Positions 9,170 to 19,170 of a stretch of 64,000 nucleotides of DNA are shown here, in pieces. The stretch is taken from assembly GCA_025403435.1 (NCBI GenBank), contig CM046332.1, forward strand, positions 1,595,530 through 1,659,529, read 5' to 3'. Source of the stretch: Artocarpus heterophyllus (taxonomy: Eukaryota > Streptophyta > Magnoliopsida > Rosales > Moraceae). Made by a program: the position numbers and the translations under genes. How positions within the stretch are numbered: the stretch's first letter is position 1; each line of letters starts with the position of its first letter. A model generated the notes under the pieces. The model was not told the DNA's origin, searched no databases, and saw only the letters and a list, made by a program, of their open reading frames with translations.

Positions 9170-11195
9170 ATCACAATCTCAAAACTCTCTTGGAGAGAAA
9201 CTATGGTCTCTACAACTCGATGTAATCTCCGGTAGAGATTTGGAATACTCTCGAGTACAAAGCTGAGAAAGAAGGTACAAACAAATTCTTTATTTTGGAA
9301 TATTTAAAATTGGTAATGATTGATATGAAGTCCGTTCTTGATCAAATACATGCATTTTAAGTCATTGTTACTAAGCTTCATGAATTTGAAATCAAAATTT
9401 CTAAACCATTCATAGTGAGGGTTATTATTACTAAAAGATTACCCTAAAAATGCACAATTATAGAAAGAAACTCCTTTATAGGAGAATTGACATAACTTTG
9501 GAGGATTTACAAAAACACTTGAGGATTGAGTAGAAGACTAAGTCTCGTGATTCTAAGGAAAAGAGATTGAATTCCTCTAAAGTGAATGTTGCCAAAACTA
9601 GTAAGTCTCAGAGCAACAAATTCAATGTCTTCGAAAAGAAATCCAAAGAAAAAATTCAAAGAGATTTGTGCAATGGTCTCAAAAATAACAAATGGCATGA
9701 TTACCGAAACCAATGTGGTTGCAACTAAGTCCTTCAATTGCTTGCTCGATTCCGGTGCCACCATTTATGTATGCAAATGACAAAAAATTATTCTTGTCAT
9801 ATGTAGTGGAAAAGAAAGGACAAACAGTTCTAATGAGGAACCATGACATAGCAATGGTTGCCAGAAAAGGTGTAGCGGAGATTACTTTTACTTCTGAAAA
9901 GCAAATGACTTTGAGTAATGTCTTCTATGTTCCCAACATAAGGAAGAACCTTTTATCTGCTAGTCTAATATGTAAAAAATGGACTAAAGATTGCATTTGA
10001 GAACAATACATGTATTGTATTAAAGAATGGAACCTTTGTAGGAAATGATTATTTATGTGATGGCACGTATAAACTTAGCATTACTAATAAAGAAGTCATG
10101 AATTCTGTAAATATGGTAGATTATTTTTTATGTTTGGCATGCTAGGTTAGCTTACTTAAGTTTTAGATATTTGAAATACATGACAAAACATGATTTGATT
10201 AATTGTAAAAATAAAAAACATGATAAGTGTAAAATTTGCATACAAGCAAACATGACTAAGAAACAGTTTCCTAAAACTGAAAGAAATACTCAAATATTGG
10301 ATTTGATTCATACTAATATTTGTGAGTATAATGGAATTTTATCAAGAGAAGGAAGAAGATAATTTATCACTTTCCTTGATGATTGTTCTAGATATACATA
10401 TGTGCACTTAATTAGAACAAAATATGATGTCAAAATGGTTCGAAGTGTTGGTGAATATTTTTCTAATGAATTTGATGACTTCTGTGAAGAGCATGGTATT
10501 ATTCACCAAAAAGTTAGCCCTTTTACACCTCATCAAAATGGTTTGGTTGAAAGGAAAAATAAGATCATTACAGATATGATTAATTCTATGCTTCTTAATG
10601 AAAAATTGCCTAATAATTTATAGGGGAAAGATTTACTTACTGCATATCATATTCATAATAGAATTGCATCCATGAAAACACATGTTTCTCCATATGAAAT
10701 ATAAAAAAGGAAGGAAACCAAACTTGATGTATTTAAGGGTGTAGGGCTGCTTAGATTTTTATGGAGTGCATGACCCTAGAACATCAAAGGTAGGTTCAAG
10801 AGGTATTAAATGTGTTTTTGTAAGATATGCTAAAAATTCCAAAGCATATAAATTGTTGAATCTAGATTCTAACGTGATAATGAAATCAAAAGATATTAAA
10901 TTTATTAAAAATAAATTTATTATTGATCTACAATTGAATTACAATCTTATGTTGATCAACCATGTGACTATATTCTGGGTACCTCCACTAATAAAAGGAA
11001 AAGTATATGAAATCTTTCAAACTGAGGAGAAGTCAACATGAAAGAAAAGAAAAGAGAAGAGTTGAGCACCAGATTTTATTTTATCTCAAGCATTGATCTT
11101 CTTGGTTGAAGGAGATAGAAATGGTGTACTTAATAAAATACCATTGTTGCTGCATGTTGAAAAATATCCAAAGACATTTAGTGAAGTCATGTCAT
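9170..11195 (+). pseudogene. Ty1/Copia polyprotein remnant, left half (gag end, protease, integrase)
   Basis: Decayed coding DNA directly after Tekay-1. It shows the gag C-terminus (around 9420-9560, Lys/Ser-rich), retropepsin LLDSGATIYVC (about 9738-9776), the FYVPNIRKNLLSASL block (about 9925-9965), a GAG_pre-integrase HHCC region with CKNKKHDKCKIC (about 10140-10250), then the integrase core with DDCSRYTYVHL and HQNGLVERKNK (about 10290-10620). The protease-integrase order before RT identifies Copia. Many stops and frame changes break it. The frame runs into CACTA-C at 11196 and resumes at 17017, so the two parts were one gene. Its 5' LTR and gag start must lie left of Tekay-1. Confidence 0.85.
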
Positions 11196-11455
11196 CACTA
11201 CTACAAATTTTGGATTAGACGACCCTTATTTAACGACCATTTCATAAAAATAGTCGTGGTACCGTGAGAAAAGCGCGGCGACTTACGCCCATGAAAATGA
11301 AGACCTTCGTGGAAAGGGGTGGGAGCTACCATGACGGTTTTTTAAAAAACCGTCGTGGAAGATGGGTTTTTCTACGACTAGTTTTTGAAAACCGTCGTGG
11401 TAGCTCCTGTATTCCACGACGGTTTTTTAACAAAACCATCGTAGTATCTTACTTT
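11196..11455. repeat. CACTA-C left terminal repeat and subterminal array
   Basis: After CACTACTACAAA there are repeated units such as CCACGACGGTTTTTT followed by AAAACCGTCGTGG, so each pair forms a palindrome of about 35 bases. In En/Spm such subterminal motifs bind the element's own DNA-binding protein during transposition. That role is assumed here by analogy. Confidence 0.85.
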
Positions 11456-11872
11456 AAAGCCCCTTTTCCACCTCAATATTCAGACACAATTCAGAAACTC
11501 GCTTCTTAAATATAGACACAGACACGTCCGAATCAGCTGTCGCCATCCCTCTTCGCCTCCACACTACTTAATCTCAGCCCAAATTGTAAGTTTTTGTTAT
11601 AAATTGATAAATTGTTGTTGATTGTGTTGTATAATTAATCCAAAATTGATAAATAGTTGTTGATTTTTTTCTTTCTTCTGTAAAATTTATATTGTGGATC
11701 ATGGGTATGATTTCTTTGTTTTATAATGAGTATGTGTAACTTGTGACCATTGTCGGTAGTGGTGTTTTCGTTTTATGATTAATTAATATATATAGGTGGG
11801 TGTATATATATATATATATAGATTGTGAAATTAATTTTAATTTAATATTTTCTATTTATTATTTCGATTTAG

Positions 11873-12250
11873 GTATTGCAAAATAGATAGGAAATGGATG
11901 TGAGATTTTCGATTGTCTAGAGAGTATGTGAATGGTGTGGAAGAGTTCTTGAATTTTGTCAAAAGTCATGCCAATGGTGATAAAATTCGGTGTCCTTGTG
12001 TTCAATGTGGAAACCATAGATTGCATCCAATTCCAATTGTTAGAGGACATTTATTTTGAAATGGAATTATAAGTAGTTATCAAACGTGGCATTTTCATGG
12101 CGAGTCTAATTTCAATCCAACTTTACTAAGTAAAGAAAAGCAAGCTATTGTGGAGAATAATATGGATGATCAAGACAACATGGTTGACATGGTCAATGAT
12201 TTAGAAGAACACTTTGTGCACCGTCCGGATTTATTTGAATATTATCATGT
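11873..12250 (+). pseudogene. CACTA-C TNP2-like transposase, N-terminal remnant only
   Basis: About 120 residues of the Transpos_assoc domain (PF13963), with RLSREYVNGVEEFLNFV, CPCVQCGNH and SYQTWHFHGES. It is preceded by an untranslated exon and intron (donor at 11586, acceptor ending at 11872), as in CACTA-B. The start codon is ATA instead of ATG and an early Trp is TGA. At 12236/12237 the sequence jumps from the position of CACTA-B 38660 to that of 41629. The whole catalytic transposase, DUF4218 and DUF4216 are therefore deleted. The product cannot be active, and mobility would need a transposase supplied in trans. Confidence 0.88.
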
Positions 12251-12269
12251 GTAGCAAATGTTTATTACA

Positions 12270-12615
12270 AATTTTTTACGACAGCTTTTGCAAAAGTCGT
12301 CGTGTAAAAGTATCTTCAACGACCGTTTTTTTCAAAAACCATTGTGGAATATATAGATTCCATGACCGTTTTCAAAAAATTCAAAAATTTGAAGAATTAT
12401 TGTTCCACGACCTTTTTGTGAAAAACCGTCGTGGAAGAGAGATCTTCAACGACAGTTTTTCAAAAAACAATCGTGGAAGGCTGGGTCTTCCACGACTGTT
12501 TTTTGAAAAACAGTCGTGGAAGACCCAGCCTTCCATGACTGTTTTTCAAAAAACAGTCGTAAAAGACCCAGCCTTTCATGACTGTTTTTTGACAAAACGG
12601 TCGTGAAAGGTGGAT
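12270..12615. repeat. CACTA-C internal palindromic array
   Basis: A second array of the same CACGACTGTTTT / AAAACAGTCGTGG units, here between the two genes rather than at a terminus. Neighbouring units at 12470-12600 are nearly perfect inverted copies of each other. CACTA-B (41650-41890) and CACTA-A (about 47080-47280) carry an array in the same place. Confidence 0.8.
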
Positions 12616-12659
12616 TCTTCAAATTTTTGAAATTCGCGCCACCCACCTATATCTATGCA

Positions 12660-13190
12660 CGCCCAAGGTTCCCAATATGCCTCACTCTCCTCTCTCAAAT
12701 CGCTATTTCTATCTCTCTAAAATCTCTCTTTCTCTCTCTAAAATCCCTCACTCTCTCTCTAAAATCGCCTCCACCGTGCCGCCATCACCTCCACCACGCT
12801 GCCAGCACCTCCACCGGGCCGCCCTCACCTCCACCGCCGATAAGCTCCCCCTCCCTCTCTCTCTCCTCTTCCCCCTCGCCAACCCCCCCCCCCCCCACCC
12901 CTCGAGCCCCCCTCACCAACCCCGGTGACCCCCCACCCCCCTCTTCCCCCTCGCCCAGTTTCCCCACCCCCTGCGCCCCCCTCGCCAACCCCCCCACCAC
13001 TCGCGACCCTCTACTCCCCTCTTCCCCCTCAGGCACTTAGCCCCCCCACCCCCCTCTTCCCCCTCACGCGCCTAGCCTCCTTACCCCCCTCGCGCACCCA
13101 GCCTCTCCCCCCCTCCCCCAGCCCCCCCACCCCTTAAGCCCCCCTCGCCCATCCCCCCCACCCCACACCCGTCCCTAGCCCATCTGTGAA
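12660..13190 (+). repeat. CT-rich then C-only tract of CACTA-C
   Basis: A CTCTCTCTAAAATC repeat region (about 12685-12770) is followed by CACC/GCC-rich sequence and then by about 330 bases that are mostly C, with runs up to about 14 C. The opposite strand is G-rich and could form G-quadruplexes. The position just upstream of the second gene suggests a 5' leader or promoter. Proline-rich ORFs in this tract are composition artefacts. Confidence 0.7.
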
Positions 13191-13660
13191 ATTGTGTAGT
13201 TAAAGTTGTAAAGATGTGCATAATGTGTACTATGTGAGGATATGTAAATATGTACAATTAGAGTTGGAATTATGTGAATCTGTGTAATTTGTGGAATTAT
13301 ATGTGTAATTGAAATTGTGAATATGTCAATATGTGTAACATGTGAAATGAAATGATTTTGTGAAATTATGTTGTTGAAATTGTAAACTTGTGAATATGTG
13401 AAGATTTGAATACGTCAAATTATGTCAATATATGTAAAGTTGTGCATATGTGTAATATGTGAGGTTATGTAAATAAGTGCAATTTTTGAAATTAAATATG
13501 TAATTGAAATTCTAAATTTGTGAATATGTGTAATATGTGAAATTAAATAAATTTGTGAAATTGTGTGAAAATGTAAGAAATGGAATATGTGAAGATGTGA
13601 ATATGTATAGTTTATGATTTAATATTAGTATGTATGTGCTAGTTTTGGAATACTTTGCAC
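13191..13660 (+). repeat. AT-rich degenerate minisatellite of CACTA-C
   Basis: Loose repeats built from TGTGAAATTATGT and AATATGTGTAATATG fill this interval up to the acceptor-like TTGCACAG before the second gene. The site CATAT at 13445-13449 is the empty counterpart of the MITE insertion in CACTA-B. Confidence 0.7.
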
Positions 13661-13667
13661 AGGTATA

Positions 13668-16322
13668 ATGTCTCACCCCATTGATAGTGACAAGTACGAA
13701 GACTGCACTCCATCTTCATCACAATATAGCAAGGGAAACCAACGCAGTAAGCCACGAAGGTGAATCAAATTTGATCCAAAAGTAGAGTTTGAGCAAAGGG
13801 CTACATTGATGAAAAAACTTCTTCGGATGAGAAAAAAAGGCTTAAGAATTGAAGTGACTTTTCATTCAATAGGCCAACCGGAAGGCGCACCCGGCCATGA
13901 ATTAAGCAGTTGGATCGGAGTCCTCAGTCGAGAGCATGTTTCGATATGGACAAAAGATTGGAGGTCTAAGGATTTAGATAAAGTAAAAGATGTGATTTGG
14001 AGAGAGATATACGCAGCTTTCACAGTCGAGGATTGGTATAGGAAAGGACTTTGAAGGTTTGTGGTGAATTAGCAGAAGGGGTTCAGATCCAACCTCTATG
14101 TTACCTTCGTACAACCATACCTTTCTATTCCGGAGGAGGATGAGAATGTATATAAACGGCCTCCTATGGTAGTACACTACTACCCCTCCATAAATGATGA
14201 CGATTGGGAAGCTTTTGTGAGGTATCGATGTTCGATCGAATTCCAACTGCTATCATCAAACACAAGAAAAATGCGAGCGGAGAATGAATACTGCTCTATG
14301 GTTGGCTGAGTTGGATATAGAGAGCTCGAGCAATCATTGGTATGTTAATATCTTACTCATATTACATATATCAATTATTCTATCATTACTATGTTACTAA
14401 CATAGCGTAACACAGTTTGCAAAGATGGGCGTGCTACCAACACGGGAGGAGTTGTGGGTCAAATCACATCAAGGTCCCGATGGCCAGTTCAAAAATCCAA
14501 AAGTAGCAGAAATTGGGAAATTGATTGTAAGTTTACTGACCACGAACAATTAATTTGTAATTTAATACCAGATCAAGGATTGCTTAAATAACATGGTTGT
14601 GTTGTTTTACAGGATGAATACACAACGCAACAAAGTCAAGGGAGCTTCCAATCGATCGGTAATGATGACATTTTGACGAGGGCACTAGGGAAACCAGAAC
14701 ATTCAGGACGTGTCTGCGGTCAATCGAAGTATGTGAAGCAGTCTCAATACTTCGACCTCTAATTAGGTACTTCAAAATTGAATTCTGAAATATCGAAGAT
14801 GCAGATGGAGATTGCAGAACTACGGGGTCTTGTGACGAAGCTCATTTCCCAAGGACATGCCAAGTCGACAGATGATAGCATCTCACAATGCAACAGCGTC
14901 AAAGCTAGTTGTAACCCTCCCAATAATGTAACAGAAGGTCCAGAAGCTCCAGAAGTCCAATTGTCACCTCCTCGTTAAGAGCCTGAACAATGTAAGCTCT
15001 TCGTTGAGGATAGAGTTAATGGTGGGTGTGCACTTGTTGCACTTGGAAAGGTGTAGATGAAGAGTCTTCCAACTGATATAGTTCATGGACAACTATTGGG
15101 GGAAGAGAACATGCGCGTTAGCATCACTACCATCAGAGTTAGAACAATATTGCATGTTCCAACACTTGAAGCAACAACTGTGGGTGAAGTAGCCGGAAGC
15201 TTCGTCGCATGGCCGAAGAGGTTAGTTGAAGTCATCGTATTGACGAAGATGAGTCAAGCGCCTAGCCATGTTACACAAGATCTTAGCAGAAAGAAATGCC
15301 AAAAAAAGAAAAGCTCTACAAAAGCAAGGAAATCACAACCTGAGGTAGAACAAGAACAAGAGCAAACTGTTGCTAATGACCAATTGCAAGCATTTAACTT
15401 CGCTTTAGTACCTCAAGAATTTATGCAGTTAGCTCTATATGCACATTCTTTCATGCGCGATGGGTCGACAATTCAGTGACCAATACTGGTAAATGTCACT
15501 GGCAATGAATTCCCTATCTATGTGGGGTATGAAGACGTTTACTACTTCATCAACTTTGATAAAATCGGGGCAAACTGTATCCTAGTATACCTTAGGTAAA
15601 CTTCATCCTTATTTCATATTTTTAAAATATAGGTAGAGTTGTAAGGTGCTTTCAAATAATTGACTATTTTTTTCTATTGTTGTTTTCTGGAGGAATATTG
15701 TGAACTTCAAGGCTTGGCGTAAAATTTCAGCTTCATATCTCTTGCCATTATTTCAAGTGCTACAAAAGACCAACAGAGTGATCGTAGAGAGCACGCCACA
15801 TTACTTCTCCACCTATTAGCTCAAGCACCGAGGGGGAAATTATTCTTCCTGCCATACAATGTTGGAGAACATTGGATCTTGGAACTTATTTCGCCATAGG
15901 AGGACCAAATATATTGGTTTGACCCCCTCGGACAACCACCACGCGAGGATTTTGTATCAATCATGAGATTGTAAGTATTAATATTCTCTTATAAATTTAA
16001 ATTTAATCTTTTTAGTCCCACATATTTGTATCGTCTATTAATTCATTTAAAAATGACACATTGTTAGGGCATTAACGATTGGAAGTTTCAAGCGAAAAGT
16101 AGTGTCACAAACCGACCGAATGGAACACTATATTCCAAAAGTAAGTATCCAAGACAACAAGGAAACATAGAATGTGGTTTTTTTAATCTACGTTTCATGC
16201 GGGATATAATTATAAGTGGAATACAAGCCTTAGGACAAAAGGATTTTTATATACATATGGATATACATGAAGTTAGATTAGAGTAGGTACAATTTGTAAA
16301 TAGGTATGTACTCTTTAGATAG
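13668..16322 (+). pseudogene. CACTA-C second gene: Plant_transposase (Ptta/En/Spm) domain joined to Ulp1-like C48 protease
   Basis: Model of five exons with GT...AG borders: 13668-14339, 14416-14526, 14613-15595, 15693-15970, 16068-16322. Exons 1-2 carry the Plant_transposase domain (PF03004) around WTKDWRSKDLDKVKDVIW and the PTREELWVKSHQGPDG block. Exon 3 has a coiled-coil-like piece, then LFVEDRVNGGCALVALGKV and a Lys-rich stretch. Exons 4-5 form a Ulp1/C48 cysteine-protease end: His in GEHWIL (codon 15870), Asp in YWFDPLG (15921), Cys in ECGFF (16173). Ulp1 proteases cleave SUMO; the substrate here is unknown. Breaks: TGA at 13761, a frameshift near 14050, a TAA in exon 4, TAG after ELISP, and TAG near 16284. 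Confidence 0.8.
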
Positions 16323-16514
16323 ATAGATGGAGATAGTAGATAAACAATTGCTGAAAATAGCTCAAATGTAAATGATCTTGTAAATACCTAGAAAGTTCAA
16401 TATACTCTAATTTTTTTATGCAATCAGGCCTTGTTGTAATAGATAACACATAGGACTGGCCATCCCGTGGGACAACAAAAATTTTTGGCGAATTTTTTTT
16501 GGGGCAAATACCAA

Positions 16515-17013
16515 TTTTCCACAACGGTTTCGTGAAAAATTGTCATGGAAAGGGTGGGATTTCACGACGGTTTTTTGTCAAATCGTCGTTGAAAGGGGGG
16601 ATTCCACAACGGTTTCATGAAAAACCATGAAACCGTCGTGGAATCCCTCCCTTTCCACGACGGTCCCTTTCCACGACGGTTTCTTGAAAAACCATCGTGG
16701 AAAGGGGGGAATTCCACGACGGATTTTCACAAAAACCGTGAAACCGTCATGGAATCCCCCCTTTTCACGATGGTTATTCACGAAACCGTCGTGGAATCCC
16801 CCCTTTTCATGACGGTTTTTTGTGAAACCATCGTAGAATCCCACCCTATTTTACCTCTCCTCGTGCCAATTTTTGTATTACACGATGGTAAAAAACCATC
16901 GTGAAAGCTCCACGTTGTACCACGACTGAAGGTTTCACGACGGTTTTTTGACCGTCGTGAAATTTTTTCACGATGGTTATAAACCGTCGTGGAATCCACA
17001 GTTTGTAGTAGTG
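16515..17013. repeat. CACTA-C right subterminal array and terminal repeat
   Basis: About a dozen units of CCACGACGGTTTC / GAAACCGTCGTGGAA in alternating orientation, then a final unit and TTTGTAGTAGTG. The array is longer and denser than the left one, as is usual in CACTA elements. Confidence 0.88.
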
Positions 17014-17016
17014 CAT

Positions 17017-18060
17017 CTAAAGATGCCTCCTTTTGAAGAGAGGCTGTAAATGATGAGATGGAAGTAATAATGTCTTATAGAACTTGGGTTTGGGTTGATC
17101 TCCCTTCAGGATTGAAACGATTAGCAACAAGTGTGTGTTTAGAAAAAAGTACAGCACCGATGGGTCTACACAAACATTTTAGACTAGATTGGCAACCAAG
17201 GGCTTTAAACAAAAGCATAATATGGACTAGTTTGATACATATACTCCAGTAGCTAGGTTCACATCTATTAGAGTGCTATTTACAATTGCTTCAATATATA
17301 GTTCATATATGCACTAAATAGATGTAAAGATAACTTTTCTAAATGGTAATCTTGATGAAGAAATTTATATGGAACAACCCAAGGGGTCTGTGATGCTTGG
17401 AAACGAAAATAAGGTCTGCAAGTCCGTCAAGTTGCTTTATGGATTAAAGCAAGCACCAAAACAATGGCATGAGAAATTTGATTCGGTTATCTTGTCCATG
17501 GTTTTATGCATAATAATGTAGAAAATGTATTTATTCTAGATTTACAAATAATTTTGGTGTGATAATTTGTTTGTATGTTGAAGACTTGCTTATATTTGGA
17601 ACAAACATAAAAGGAGTGAATGATACCAAAAAGTATCTAACCACAATTTAAGATGAAAGATCTCGGTGAGGTAGGTACTATTTTAGATGTAAAAGTGGGG
17701 AAGCATAAAGGGGGTTACTGATTGTGTCAATCTCATTATATTGAGAAGGTGCTTTTTAAAGAAGCAAATACCCCATATGATTCTAGTATTAAATTACTAG
17801 AAAATGATGGTTGAGCGATAGCACAGCTTGAGTATGCTAGTGTGATTGGTAGCTTGATGTATGCTATGTACTCTATAAGATTGGACGTTGAATTTTCGGT
17901 ATGCAAAATGTCAAGATTTACGAGTAACCCAAGTGTTGAACATTGAAAAGCAATTGTAAAATCACTTGGTTATCTTAAAAGAACCATTAATTTGGGAAAC
18001 AAATATTTAAAGTAGGTCAATAATGTAACTATACCTTTTCTCAAAAAAAAAAATAAAATT
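17017..18060 (+). pseudogene. Ty1/Copia polyprotein remnant, right half (reverse transcriptase)
   Basis: Resumes the frame broken by CACTA-C. The start of RT (PF07727) reads WVWVDLPSG with KGFKQ-type blocks decayed. FLNGNLDEEIYMEQPKG and LLYGLKQAPKQWHEKF follow (about 17337-17480), then the active-site block as YVEDLLIF (about 17573-17597), where relatives have YVDD. A SVIGSLMYAM segment near 17840 precedes the RNase H region, which is not recognisable. Several frame changes and stops. I find no clear 3' LTR, so the element is truncated around 18060. Confidence 0.82.
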
Positions 18061-19170
18061 ATGTACCTACATCTGCAGATTAAGAGAAAAAAGAAAACTT
18101 ACAAACAAAGTAATACTACCAATGGGTACAAATATAAACTACAATCATAGAATTAGGTAAGTTACCTGGATCTATCAAATATTGGAAGTAGATTAAAACT
18201 ATTGCTAAAGATAGTCGTGTGCAAAAGTTTCTCGAATATGTACTCGTAAGATGGAGCTGTGATATGAGAATCCTATCTTGGACTATAATAAAAACTAAAA
18301 AGGGCGATGGAGGTGGGCTGTGGGGTACAAGCATGGTTGCAGGTGGCACAGTGGTGCATTAGGGAAGTGCCGAGAATCATCAAGGTTAACAACAAAGGCT
18401 CGAGGAAGAGAGTAATCGAGTGATTAGGGCATTGCTAGCTGGAGTGACAAAACTATGGAGGACATTGAAGTGGAGAAAGTGGTAATAATTTTTTTTTATG
18501 ATAACGTTAAACTAAAAGAGAAAATCAAAAAGTGAAAAGGCATTGGACATAAGAACAATAATAGTGATACAAAAAAAGTAAGAAACTCATCGAGGATTGT
18601 AACGGGGAAGGATCTAACGGTTGCTGTTTTGTTGGAGCATATGAGCTCTTATAGATCTTAATCCTTACGTGAAATGCTTTTCAATGTTTCATGCATATTT
18701 GATATAGTACACAAGAAATAGACACACAGAAAAAGATCTATGAAAGATTTAGGGAAAAAAAAGAATTGAATGGATTTTTCTTAATAGATATAGATCTTAA
18801 TCCTTATGTGAAATGCTTTTCTAATGTTTCATGCATATTTGATATAGTATACAAGACACACACAAAAAAAGTATAAAACCTTTTTAAGCGCCAATTGATT
18901 CACTTGGAATACAAAATTATAGGACAACTACTAAGATGCTAATTTGTTCTTAAAAAAATGTTGGTCAGGAAGACCGACTTTATTGAATGGAATGGAATAT
19001 TAGGATTATCTACCTTTTACCGTTGGCACCAGAAACGTCCACAAAAATTCCACTGGGGTTTGGCTATCCACGTTAGCGTATACTTCAAGAGAAGGTTATG
19101 GTCCCCTATTACGAAGTTACCCTTCGTAAGTTGTTTCCCACCAAACTCTATTGTTTCCATTTATCGTTAA
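18061..19170. other. Unassigned AT-rich DNA with a direct duplication
   Basis: No gene or element domain is recognisable. A stretch with GATCTTAATCCTTA, GAAATGCTTTTC and CATGCATATTTGATATAG occurs twice, at about 18650-18715 and 18790-18862, with similar A-rich sequence after each copy. This is a local tandem duplication with a unit near 140 bases. A poly-A run with AAAG repeats follows at about 19168-19220. Confidence 0.6.

Larger units (their letters stand above)
11196..17013 (+). mobile_element. CACTA-C: non-autonomous En/Spm-type transposon (5818 bp)
   Basis: Terminal repeats CACTACTACAAA and TTTGTAGTAGTG are flanked by the 3-bp target duplication CAT (11193-11195 and 17014-17016). Removing the element and one CAT restores the Copia reading frame across the site, which proves the borders. 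The interior has palindromic arrays, a truncated TNP2 gene, a C-rich tract, an AT minisatellite and a second gene with a Ulp1-like end. Compared with CACTA-B it lacks 2,968 bp of the transposase gene and the MITE, and otherwise matches throughout. Confidence 0.95.

Noticed and set aside
12603..13137. Proline/serine-rich ORFs (145 and 70 residues) in CACTA-C, and the 197-residue ORF at 41887-42480 in CACTA-B
   Set aside because: They are products of the CT- and C-only tract. The frames are not kept between the two copies and there is no domain; the tract is better read as a leader or promoter.
16515..17013. Subterminal palindromes as a CRISPR-like array
   Set aside because: Units alternate in orientation and spacers are not unique or constant in length. 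The arrays sit at CACTA termini in a plant genome.
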